From Anaeramoeba flamelloides (Eukaryota; Metamonada; Anaeramoebidae): 64,000 bases of DNA. Below, in pieces: positions 47,958 through 58,632 of this stretch (the stretch's first letter is position 1; every line of letters starts with the position of its first letter). The notes beneath the pieces are model-generated. The model was not told where the DNA came from. It made no database searches and saw nothing but the letters and a program-made list of their open reading frames with translations. The stretch covers positions 3,658,001 through 3,722,000 of the forward strand of contig JANTQA010000021.1 in NCBI GenBank assembly GCA_027625915.1. Direction: 5' to 3'. The translations under genes were made by a program, and so were the position numbers.

Positions 47958-48700
47958 TTAAGGACTACGTTTCCACCCCTGAGGGGGTTGAGTAATTCTG
48001 TTATTTCACTTTAGCTTCTCACAAAAAATTTTCACAACGAAGAAATTGGACAAAAAAAAAAAAAAAAAAACATTTTTTGTTATCTTTCCCTTTTCATGCA
48101 TACTGATAAATTCAAATAAGTGTTTGAAAATTTTTAGTTCATTTTCCATTTTACAAATTTTTTTAGCCAAGATTTGAATAAAATATTATATCGCTTTAAA
48201 TCTTAATTAACTATCTACAATTAATTGATCTTCCAAATAGTAAGTTCTTAAGAACTGTTTGAAAAGTTGAGTTGATAGATTTTCCAAAATCGAAAATGAA
48301 TAAAAAGTTTATCACAAGTGCTTGAATTTATCAGTATTGTTTTTCTTTGTTTTTTAATGAAAAGGAAAATCGAAAATAACAAAAAAAATAATTTCAAAAA
48401 ATGTTTTTTGGGGATTTTCAAGTGGATTTCAAATTTGAGAACATTTCAGACTTGTACAAGCAAATGTAAAAAATATGTAGTACAGCCGAAGAAAATAGTG
48501 TCAGTTCCGAAAGTTGATATGGAAATTCTAAAATATTAAAATCAAAATTTTGACTGATCAAATAAGGCAAAAATTGTGAAAAATTCACATTTTTTCTGAA
48601 AGAAATTCTCCATGGACAAATATTACTTGGATTACATAACTCTTTCAAGGGTGATTTTATACATTATTTCACCGTTTTCACCTAAAAAGGTAGTCGTTAA
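47958..48700. repeat. TTAA-flanked non-autonomous element (piggyBac-type), copy A
   Basis: It starts TTAAGGACTACGTTT and ends with a diverged complement, AGGTAGTCGTTAA. Just inside the left end is GAGGGGGTTGAGTAATTCTG; just inside the right end is CTTGGATTACATAAC. Both are shared with copy B (61792-62313), which lies in the opposite orientation. TTAA at both ends is the hallmark of piggyBac insertion. It is 743 bp, longer than copy B mainly because of the nested MITE at 48102-48335. No transposase is encoded. Confidence 0.75.
48102..48335. repeat. Family-3 MITE nested in the TTAA element
   Basis: Begins CTGATAAATTCAAATAAG and ends CTTGAATTTATCAG, flanked by TA on both sides. Copy B of the host element lacks this insert at the matching place, so the MITE came later than the host element. 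Confidence 0.75.
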
Positions 48701-49289
48701 AACCCTTAACTAATTGAAATACCAATAATTTTTGAGAAATGACAATACTCAAAACAAAAAAAAAAAAATTATCAATTCTAATACTTTAGGAGTTTGTTAA
48801 AAAATGGGAGAGGGTATAATAAAAAAAAGGCATTGAATTAATTTTTTAAGGGTGAGACCAAACTTCATCTAATCTGTTAAAGTGAGAATTTTGAAGTGAC
48901 TAAAATTAGAGACTTCTAATTCAAAGAGTGTCTAAGATAGATACAGTCATCAGAAGTATTTGAACATTAATTTAATGTTCTAAAAAAAAAAAAAAAAGAA
49001 TAAAAAATGAAGAAAAAGGAAAAAATGACCAAAATAAAAGAATGAAGAGTGGAAAAAATAACTAGGTTTAAAACAATTGTTGTGAGAAACCTGTAGTTTT
49101 CTGGTTTATAGAAATTGACTGATAGGTTTTATTTTCCCTTGAGCTCTTTGTTCCCAATTGGATGTTTAGTTATGTTGGTCAGAAGATATTCTATTTTGAT
49201 GTCATATATTTAATTTATTTGTTTTTTTTCCTCATTAATTCATCTGTGTCTTTTTGATTGTTTTGTTATAGTCAAAATTTTTGACTTTT

Positions 49290-49560
49290 TTTGGTTTCTT
49301 TTTCTCATGTTTTTCTGTTCTCTCATATTTTTCATAGTTTAAAATAAAGTGGCCGATTTCATCAATTTTTTTGTTACAGCATGGGCATAATTTGGAATTT
49401 ACAACTTTTCCCCATCTATGTGTATGTATCTATTCAACCTGTTACAAAAGGATTTAATTTTGAACGATGTGGTTGATGATTTCCAAGAAAAGTAGCGATT
49501 TTTTTCTTTGAAATTTTCTTTAAATGGCTAACATGTCGGTATTTCTTTAGCATCCAATTC
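49290..49560 (-). mobile_element. LINE remnant, C-terminal zinc-knuckle region
   Basis: The minus strand holds a reading frame of about 85 codons with one stop, including ATFLGNHQPHRSKLN, then HRWGKVV and LCPCCNKKIDEIGHFILN. The Cys-Cys-His spacing followed by a hydrophobic run is the typical C-terminal knuckle of LINE reverse transcriptases (CPxC...HFxxxC), with Asn in place of the last Cys. It is a dead fragment, cut off on both sides. Confidence 0.65.
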
Positions 49561-49654
49561 TTACCCCCCTTTGGATGAATTGGTTTGGTCCTGTATTGAT
49601 TTTATGTGAACTTGATGCATTAAAAAACGCCGTTGTAAAATTGTTTTTTAAATA

Positions 49655-49960
49655 ATATTGTGATTATTGATCTAATCAAATGGTTGGATATCACCAACTA
49701 ATTTTCTTTTAGTTCTTCTATTTTGAAAAACCAAACTTTAAATTAATATCAATCTTTCAAAAAAATTTCTTTGATCTAACGAATCTGGTCAGGTAATTCA
49801 AAAAAGAAAATGAAAATAAAAAAACAAAAAGATTAAAAAAATGATTTTCTAACTTTAGAAAAAATGAAAATTTCTTCAAATTTGTATACAATTGGATTGT
49901 TGTGATTCTTTGAACTTCTTTCACTATGTCCAAAATATTGAAATTTTAGTTTAAATAAAA
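49655..49960. repeat. Element D, right-hand fragment
   Basis: It aligns in the same orientation with about 37560-37830. Shared blocks include ATCAAATGGTT, CAACTAATTTT, AGTTCTTCT and ATTGTTGTGATTCTTTGAAC-like sequence. Non-coding. Confidence 0.6.
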
Positions 49961-50557
49961 TGTTGATAAATGTAAATATATCATGATAAAAATAAAATCT
50001 TGATATTTTTGTTGATTGGATTTAAAGTTAAGTAGTGAAAAAAAAAAAACAAAGAATTAAAAATCTTGCAAGGTATTATTTTCTTATCTAGTATATTTAC
50101 CCTAATATAATTCAACAACATTTTTAAAAAATAAAATTTATTTATATGATTATATAAAAATCATTTTATATGAAAAAAAGTTATTCTTGTAAAAATTAAG
50201 AAAAAAAATACTTGATTGATTTAAGATTTCCATTAATATTTTGATCATAAACAATTTTCCAGTCAAAGGGACCCAGTTGTAAGAGGTGAAACAGATATGT
50301 TTAAAGGGTCTGCATAGATATTAGAAGAAAAAAAAATTCATTTTGGAATTTTTCAATATTGAAATCATTTTTAATCATTTTGTTTTTTTGATGCTGCTTT
50401 TTTTTATGAAACCTAATTCAGTTGCAAAAAAATTTTTGTATTGCCAGATCAATAGCCACTTGGTAAAAATGTGTTATTCTAATATTACTGAAAAACTGAA
50501 AATAATCATAGAGAAATAATATTTTAATTTCTATTGGAATTTTATTCAATCTTTGAT

Positions 50558-50725
50558 CTTGATATTTGTTTAATAAATAGGAAAAATTTTCACTCCATTT
50601 TCATTTCCTTTTTCAAATAGAGACCACAAATCCGAACAAACTTCTGTTTGGGGACTTGATTTCTAAAAGATAAGTATGAAAAATATATTGAAAATTGTTT
50701 CATATTCATTATTCAAATACCAGTA
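50558..50725. repeat. TA-type MITE, family 4 (left end decayed)
   Basis: The right end TTATTCAAATACCAGTA is well preserved. The left end is reduced to TTGATATTTG. The interior CACTCCATTTTCATTTCC resembles the copy at 46.6 kb. Confidence 0.55.
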
Positions 50726-51249
50726 GAAGATCAAAACTAACATTCTTGTTTTTCTCAATGTTGTCCTAAGAATTTGAGTTTTTCGGTTGTAAGCATAACT
50801 TGCAAAAAAATTACACAATATGAAAATTTGCAAAATTTAATTAATATTATTCTAAAGATTGTGGATGAATTGAATTGGTAACTTATATGTCTGTAGCATT
50901 TCAATAGGATACTTCATGATAGTGGAAAAATGTTAGTAAATATCATTGTAACCGCAATTTTGAATTGTGTAACATTTTAAAACCATCACATAGAAATCAA
51001 AACGAAAACTACAAATCCCTGAGATACCAATTCAATTCACCAACAATCTTTAGAATAATATTAATAAAATTTTTTACAAGTTATGTCAACTTAAGAGTAC
51101 GTCAATTTTTAAGAAAATTTATTGATTTATTAGTTTTTTGTTCAGAACAATATCAATAATTCTTGTTGTGTATTATTCTGCTTATTTTTTTTATTTGTTT
51201 TTAAAAGGTTAATTATATAAAATAATTGATATTTGAAAAAAAAATTGTG

Positions 51250-51800
51250 CCCTTTTGACTGAAAAAAATTTATATATATATACAATTCCCAATCCAAAAA
51301 TTTTGATATATCCAAAATCAAAAATAGACAATAAAAATTCAATTTAAAAAATTTTTCCAAACGTAATAGAAAACCACATTTAAATTTACATAATATTAAA
51401 GTTTTTATAAGTAAAAATTTTTATCCAAATATAAAACTCAAAAATAAAAATTGTTGTATCCAAAATAATGAAACGAGTGGAACAAAAAACACATTGTAAA
51501 CATGTAGAAATATTCACAAATTATTTTTGACGGATCAAATGCTAAGATATCACCTTCAAATAGTATTTGATTTTCGGATTTAAAAAACCCAACAATAACC
51601 TTTCTATCGGCCATTTGAAAAAAAAGTCCAGATCTAAGGAAACAGATTAGGTAACTAGAAAAAAATATTGGAAAACAAAACAAAAAAGACAAAAAATGAA
51701 ATAGTTTTGTAAAATCAAAATTATTTCCAAATTAAAGGTAAAGTGCAGTATTGTTATTTTTTCAACTGTTTAAACTGTGTCCAATTTTTTGGAATTTAAT
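51250..51800 (-). pseudogene. Element D, inverted copy with better-kept coding core
   Basis: The minus strand is open from 51692 to 51438 and reads MADRKVIVGFFKSENQ then GDILAFDPSKI, matching the dead copy at 37.2 kb. Outside this core both copies are AT-rich and no longer coding, so this is probably a remnant and not a gene. A polypyrimidine run ending in AG lies just before the conserved block in both copies, so it could have been an exon of a split gene. The protein family is not recognised. Confidence 0.45.
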
Positions 51801-52116
51801 TTATATCTGAATTGGTAAAGTTTCAAAGTTTTTTTTTTGTTCAAAATACAAAAAAATGAAAAAAATAAATAAAAATAGATTAAAAATCAACAAATTAATA
51901 TTTTGTGGATTTTATTATGAGCAATTAGTAAAAAAGGTAAAAAAAAAAAAAAAACAATATTATCATTTTTTTAGAATACCCAAAATCAGACAAAAACAAA
52001 AATAAATTTGAAGTATTTCATCACAACAAGAAAGAAAAACATTAATAAAAGAATAAAAAATTAAATATCTCCAAATTTTCGAAAAAAAAAAAAAACAATA
52101 TTCAATAAAAAAAAAT

Positions 52117-55044
52117 TTAAATAATTCTAATCTTTAATAATTTTGGATAGCATTTAATATCATCATTATAATATTCATATGCTCTGCTAATGGGTGCAGT
52201 ATATGTACCATGATATTTGGAAATTAAATCAATTGAAAAATGGATTTTTTCTTTTGGATCCATTTTATTCCAGTAAAATGCGATTTCTCTGGGAGTAAAT
52301 AATTCATAATGATCAAATGTTTTACGTTTTTTTAAATCTTTTATTTGCTCAAACATTGGCTCCATTCCACCTGGGATACCTATTACGGCTATAACCATTC
52401 CAAGTTGTATATTATTTAAATTTTTTAAAGATATATCCAAGGCATTAACTGTATTTACTTTACATTGATAAAAATCAGTATAATTATTATTTGTCTCAAT
52501 ATTCTCACGCTCATCTTTTTCTTCATCCACATCTACATCATTTTTTGGAATTTTTTTCTTAATATGGTTCTTAAATTTGATTGAAAAATGAATGCTATTA
52601 TTTTCTAGAGATTGTGGTACAGTTGTATAGAAATCGATTGCTATAGAAAAAGGCAAAAAGGGAAGATTTTTCGATTTCAAAGAAAAGGTATTTTTTTTAT
52701 TAAACTTTAAAATCTCCTGTATATTTTTTTTAAAGGTAATAACTTGGCTCGAAAGGCTATTAATATTGATATCATTTAATAGTTTCCCATTCAGAGAAAA
52801 GGATAAATTAAAAAACTGATTAGAGCAATACTTTTTCCTTTTAGATAAACTCTTTGAATTTTCAAAGGCCTTTAATAAAACCTTTAAAGACAAAATCGTT
52901 GCTTGAGTTGATCCAAAGGTTCCGTTTTTGCATTGAGAAATGATCCAGTTGAAAGATTTTGTGATCTCCTTAAGAAAGGTCTTTTTGAAATTAAACCAAG
53001 ATAATATAACTAAAGAAGTTGTTTCAATCGCCAAGTTAATATTACGAGAACTGGTTATTGATATATGCGAACCAAAGATCATGCCGGTTTTTTTTTTTAC
53101 AAACTTTTTCAAATTTTTACACAGCAGAAAGGATTTTTTATTTTGGTTAATATTGAATAAAGACATGGCAATTAGTGCAATAAAATACGAATCGTTGCTA
53201 AATTCGCTTAATGCTTGCTGATATAAGTGATCAATTATTTGGATAATGTCTTGATTCGTTTGCAAATATCCAATTTGAGACAAACACCACACAATATATG
53301 CATTCGCAATATAATCGGGAGAACGTCCATATCGTTCGAGCATATATTGATCCTGGATAAATCCTGTGTTGTCTTTTCTTTTTTTACCAAGAAGCCATGA
53401 TGTTGATCTCTTTATTAGCAGATCGTCAATTGGGTAAATTTTTGACAAATCATTAAATTGGTTGATACCCATCGCGGTTAAAGTGATATGGCCAGGCTCA
53501 TGCCCAAACCAAGAAAATCCACCTTTTTTACATTCAAATTCAATTATTTTTTTATATCCTTCGCTAATATACCTTGAAATTGTTAAACTTAAATTTGCCT
53601 TAAATACAATTTCTGCGTATTCCTTGCTTTTTACATTTTTTGTTTTTTGAGTTTTATTATTCTCATCCGTAAGAAATTGCTGGAAAAATGTTTTTATCAT
53701 TATCAATGGATAAATAATTCTTGAGGCTTGTTCAAAGCAACCATAAGGTTTTTCTATTAACCCTTTAAATGCATCAAATAATGTACTAATCGGTGTTGGG
53801 TAGAATTTTAATATGAAATCCCAATTATTTACATTCTGATTTAAATTGTCATTTTCATATACTCCTATCCCTTCTTCTTCTTCTTCTTCCTCTTCTTCTT
53901 TTTCATCTTTTTTTTCTTCATAATCATCATCTTCTTCTTTTTCATCTTCAATTTTAATTTCAATTACTTTGTTTTCATTTAGTACTAATAAAAAATTATC
54001 ATTTTTTTTTTTTACCGTTTCCTTCTTTTTAAAAAGTGTCTCCATCTTTGGAAGTAAAAATGAAAGTTTAAAATTATTACTTTTTGCATTTAAAACACCA
54101 CTCATATTAATGTGTTGCTTATATCCAGTTGTTTTGACACTCACTTCTGAAATCAATTTATCCGTAAGCAAAGGATTTTCTTTATCTTTTGCTAACATTA
54201 TAATTTCTAAAATACCATTTATAACGTTCGTTGATTTTACTTTCCACAACCAAAAGTTTTTATTTTTTATTTTTTTATTTGTATTTTTATTTTTATTTGT
54301 TTTATTTTTATTTTTTTTATTTTTATTTTTTTTATTTTTATTTTTATTTTTTTTATTTTTATTTTTTTTATTTTTTTTATTTTTTTTATTTTTTATTAAT
54401 TTCCAATCAAAACTTTTTTCCAACAAAATAGTTTCTTGGTTACCCTTTTTTTTAATCTGAATCAAATAATTTAAATCAAGGTCACCATCTGTTAAATTAT
54501 AAGCATATAGATTGATTTTTGGTATGTCTAAATGGCTTAATTCTAAGGGCAATGAGGTTTCTATATAAAAAGATTTGACACTGGTAATTAATTCATCGTA
54601 ATTTGAACCAAATAACCCATCATTAGTGAAAACGTCAGATAAGACTCTAAATTGAGTAATAGAATCAGATAAATTGAAATTTATTTTTGCTAAATATTCA
54701 CCCGTTTTTTTATTTAGTTGGGTTTCAATAAATGAACTAAAATAAATTGTTTGAGTAAAATCCTTTCGTTCACCAATCTGATAGTTTTTCCTTCTTTGAT
54801 GCGAATATTCCCTGAAATATTTTGGACCATGGGATTTATATTTTTCAATAATTAAGAATTGATTCTCTTTCTCTTTTTCTTCCTTTTTATCTTTTATTAT
54901 TTCTTTATTATTTTTTGCTTTGTATTTATGTTCATAAAAATAAATTTCATTTTTTTCTTTTGCAATGTAATTTTGATTTTTTTCATTGTTATCAATTTCA
55001 ATTTGTAAATCAGGTTCTTCAAAATTTGCTGGTAAATTATCCTT

Positions 55045-55076
<32 letters not shown>

Positions 55077-58000
55077 AATTGTAGGAAGTACCACCCCCAC
55101 CCCCACCCCTGAATCTTAAAACTAAATGTATTATTGTTTCATCCACTATATTATAGGATTTTAAATTTATTTTGTCTTCTAATTGCTGCTTATCAAAAAT
55201 TAATCTCATTTGATCAATTGGGATTCCCTCTTTAAGCCGTATTTTAACTTTTATATGTCTAATGGTATCAGTAGCGTAACAATGTAGATCTATAGTTTTT
55301 CCAGTTAAAGTTTTTACATAAACTATAAAACAATTTTTCGGAAGTTGTAAATATTCAATATTTATGATATCATTATTGTGTATTTGTGATTGGTATAATC
55401 GCTTATGACTATTTGAAAGTATTTTGCCATTTTTTGTAATAATTATTCTACTGCGAGTCTTATTATGCGTTTTAGCAATTAAATCTAACAAGTCGGTTAT
55501 ACTATTTGCAATTTCTATTTGGAGAGATAAGTTTTGATTTTCTCCCTTAATATTAATCTTAAATTTCGGATAAATCAAATTTAAATGATAAATTTCTGTA
55601 TTTTTTTCTTTTTGGTTTTTATCATCTTTTTTTTTCTCATTTATATTTTGATTTAGATTTTCATTTTCATTTTCATTTTCATTTTCATTTACATTTTCAT
55701 TTATATTTTCATTTTCATTTTCATTTACATTTACATTTTCATTTTCTTTTTCATTTTCATTCTCTTTCTCGTTATTTTTATATTTATTTTTTTCTGTTTT
55801 TTCATTAATAGATAGGATATTAGTAATGATTTTTTTTTTAATTGACCCCCAAGTTTCGTTGTCATCATAAAAAGTTATATTGTTATAATTCAAATGAAAA
55901 TTATCATAAATTTTATGAAATTCTAAAATTTTTTCTTTAATTTCCTTGAGTGTATTATTATTCGAAATAATTAATTTTTCTTCAATATTGATCTCGTTTC
56001 GATTAATAACATTGTAATAACGCAAAATAATTATATCATCATTTTTGTAATTGATCTCAGAATTATATTTACAATCAAAAGAAGTTGATGATCCTATTTT
56101 TAATTCGTTTAATGTTTTTTGATCAAATTCTTGATTTTCATGAAAATATTTACCTAGAAATGTTATATTATTTATTGAAATTTTACTATTTTCTGCTATC
56201 CGTGATTTAAAATCAAAAAATGTTTCAAATGGGTTTGATTTGATTTTCATTATTGTGTTTTCTATTCCAACTCTTGCTGAATGAAGTTTCACTTCTAAAT
56301 TCCACAATGCCCGATAATCAAGAACAAATAATCTCTTTTTTTGTTGATTTTTTTTAAGATCTTGATATTTTGTTTTGTCTGAATAAATAAATCTTCTCCA
56401 TCCCTGTGTTCCTAATAATAAATCAATATTATAATTAATTTCCGTTTGATCATCATTGTCGTTATTATTATTAATATTATTATTTTGATTCTTTTGGTTC
56501 AATTTGTTATTGCTATTTGAATATTGCCAAGGAGAGTAAAAATTTGCAACTTCATTTTCGAAATAAACCATTTCAATTAATCTCGGATTTCTTTTTTCTT
56601 TGTCAAACATCGAATAAACCGAATCGTCAGTCACTGTTAAGGCAACTGTAGCTTGAATTGGCTTTCCTTTTGAATTTTTTGAACTAATGATCATTTCAAC
56701 ATTTTCCGAGGGTTCGTATTGCTTGTTATCCCTATTAAAAGTAATACCTAAATTGACTTTCTCTTTTGGGTGCACAAAAATTAACCTTTCCCAGATTGGG
56801 TGCTCCTCCTTCTCCAAATTTTTTTGTGATTTTGGGATCTCGATAAATTTATCCAATTTTAGTTTTTTCCTAATTTGAAAAACAGTAATTCTTAAAACAC
56901 CACAATAATGCTTTGGTGACAAATTAACTAATTTTGAATACGGGGTCTTTTCTTCCCACATTTTTTGGGTAATTATCTGATTGCAAAATCGATATTGAGA
57001 AATTAATACTTCTCTTTTATATAAACAGATTCTCAATTCATCCAAATTATGCGATTCCACTTTCATTTCAATATTTTCTCCATAATTATAAGTATCCTGA
57101 AGTGTTGTCAAATTAGTGTTTTTGAAAGCAACCCCTCGAAAGCATCTCGGCAAATAATAATCTTTTGTAATTTGGCCAGGGTTTGTAATTTTTAAAGTAT
57201 ATTTTTTCACCTTTGTTTTGCGTAGCACAAACTTCCCTTTACCTGCTTTATTTGTTGAGACGTGTATCGGGGTTTCAAACGATTGAAACGACATTCTTTT
57301 CTGCTTGTGATCATAGACTGAAAATCCGATTTCACCTTCAATTTCAACAGGGTCGCCATTTGGGGAGTCTATGGCTTCAAAATAGATTTTGTTGTCACAA
57401 TTAGAAATGAGGTTTCCTCCTTCTGGATAAAAATTAATTTCTATTGTCTCCTTCTCAATGATCGGGATCTTTTTCACATAGATCTCTTGGGTTTCTTCTT
57501 CATTGATTTCACAAACCATGGTAGCAGAGGGCTTTTCATATTCAACGGGTAATTGAAATTCAATCAGACATTCACCGTCGTGTGTGAGATAATGCTTTGT
57601 CGGCCCGTATATGACCACAGAGCCTGCAGCACCAACTTGCACATTTACGAACGATCCCTCAGCAAGATACCCGCCGGTTCTTTTCGAAACATGCAAAATG
57701 GCCTGAACGTGATCACCAAAGGAATACCCCTCGTTGAAAAACTTGAGACTCTTTTTATAGAGAGGCACACGGAAGTCCCTGATTTCAAAGTCCCTTCTCC
57801 CAGTCGAGATTCCTTCGCCGTACTTATGATCAACCGTAAGATAATATTCCCCTCCTTTTGTTCTCTTTGGTATCCTCCAATAATAGCTTACTGTTCCATT
57901 TCTACAATACGCTAGCCTTGCTTGATGCACTAGCTCGTCATTACTTTTATATACTTTGACAAACGGGACCCCGATTTGCACGAGCAATTTAAGTGAACAA

Positions 58001-58167
58001 TCGTTTGGGAAGGGCCTTTCATCGAGCGCATGAACTAAGATCGCTCGAAGACAGAGCATTTCTCCCGGTTTGTATAATTGCTTGTCAGTGATCACATGCA
58101 CAGAATATCTTTCTTGAATCAACTCTTTGTTTGGTGGTTGGAAATATTCATCAGCAACATAATCCAT
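52117..58167 (-). CDS. Alpha-2-macroglobulin family protein with embedded ubiquitin domain(s)
   Basis: A 2016-residue intronless frame. Residues ~20-350 are macroglobulin domains (DKQLYKPGE of MG2; FYPEGGNLIS of MG4/5). Residues ~480-590 include VALTVTDDSVYSM and LLLGTQGWRRF, typical of bacterial-type A2Ms. At ~622-1022 lies an inserted cassette of ubiquitin-like segments (own entry). The ANA domain resumes near 1134 (RKDFTQTIYFSS). Lys/Asn (~1256-1304) and Glu (~1408-1436) tracts precede the thioester domain, whose motif YGCFEQASR is intact (Cys1477, Gln1480) and followed by SWFGHEPGHITLTAMG. The C-terminal part has GMVIAVIGIPGG and AYEYYNDD, the receptor-binding-like end. The family traps proteases by conformational change and covalent linkage. 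No signal peptide is visible at MDYVADEY and an in-frame stop lies 14 codons upstream, so it looks cytosolic unless a spliced upstream exon exists. The first ~900 bp are richer in GC than the cassette. Confidence 0.92.
53728..53739 (-). other. Thioester motif of the macroglobulin
   Basis: This encodes Cys1477-Phe-Glu-Gln1480, the CxEQ motif that forms the internal beta-cysteinyl-gamma-glutamyl thioester. It is preceded by KPYG and followed by ASRI, as in bacterial and invertebrate A2Ms. The motif is intact, so covalent capture of a target is possible. A reducing cytosol would not break a buried thioester at once. Confidence 0.9.
55102..55329 (-). other. Ubiquitin domain inside the macroglobulin
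   Basis: Residues 947-1022 align without gaps to all 76 residues of ubiquitin; a hand count gives 44 identities. Conserved stretches are VKTLTGKTI, KEGIP, RLIF, QLED, YNI and HLVLR. Lys6, 11, 27, 29 and 33 are kept, while Lys48 is Gln and Lys63 is Asp. Ile44, His68, Val70 and Arg72 are kept, so the main binding patch is preserved and the domain is ubiquitin-like, not NEDD8-like. The C-terminal Arg-Gly-Gly is followed by four more Gly, then a run of Asn, giving a flexible, potentially cleavable junction. Confidence 0.93.
55331..56304 (-). other. Up to three weaker ubiquitin-like segments and an Asn/Glu linker
   Basis: Residues ~622-703 (FKSRIAENSKISINNITFLG ... LNELKIGSS), ~704-790 (LKEIKEKILEFHKIYDNF) and ~858-943 (ITDLLDLIAKTHN ... 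RIIITKNGKIL ... QIHNNDIINIEYL) each show the beta-grasp order: strands, one helix with Lys/Ile pattern, a short strand near a Gly or Asn, and a final strand. None keeps a diglycine. Between the second and third is an Asn/Glu tract (~790-850) coded by 6-bp repeats. Assignment is by pattern and is weaker than for the C-terminal ubiquitin domain. Confidence 0.5.
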
Positions 58168-58471
58168 CTGCGTTTGAAAATGATAGTTAAAATAATGATT
58201 TTATTTTTTGAATTTTTTCTTATTTTTAATTTAAAAAGGTTTATTCTTTATTTTTTTCAAACAAACCATTACCGTTTTTCATTTTTATATTCTAAATTAT
58301 CAAATTTTTTGGAATTTTGTATTTTGAGGAGAAAAAATTTAGAACAGAAAAAAAATCAAATTTTATTTAAAATAATATCTAGAGACTTTTTGAAGATGTG
58401 TTTCAAATTAAAAAGCGTGTTTTTTTGTTATAGAAGAACTCTCCATCTGATGATCAAATAAACCAGCAATA

Positions 58472-58632
58472 CTGGTATTTGAAGTCTAAATGGGAAAATA
58501 TTTTCAATTCATTTTCCTTATTTATGACAAACAGAGTTTCCCTACAGGGCCAGGTTGTAAATTGGAGTTTTGTTTGAAAAAGGAAATTGTAAACCAAGTG
58601 AAAAAATTTCCCATTTGTAATTCAAATACCAG
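58472..58632. repeat. TA-flanked MITE, family 4
   Basis: Starts CTGGTATTTGAAGTCTAAAT and ends AATTCAAATACCAG, with TA on both sides. It lies about 300 bp upstream of the macroglobulin start codon, so it may sit in or next to that gene's promoter. Confidence 0.8.

Larger units (their letters stand above)
45776..52116. other. Intergenic region rich in nested transposon remnants
   Basis: It contains family-4 MITEs (46582-46755, 50558-50725), a TTAA-flanked element (47958-48700) with a family-3 MITE nested in it (48102-48335), a LINE fragment (49290-49560, minus), element D pieces (49655-49960; 51250-51800, minus) and A-rich runs next to the end of the macroglobulin gene. Frames at 48318-48539 and 48418-48648 are inside the TTAA element and are not supported as genes. 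Confidence 0.6.

Noticed and set aside
48318-48648. Two overlapping frames of ~75 codons on opposite strands
   Set aside because: Both lie in the TTAA-flanked element, and the other copy (61.8-62.3 kb) does not keep them open.
58078-58461. 127-codon plus-strand frame overlapping the macroglobulin start
   Set aside because: Low-complexity hydrophobic sequence with no recognisable features, partly antisense to a strong gene.
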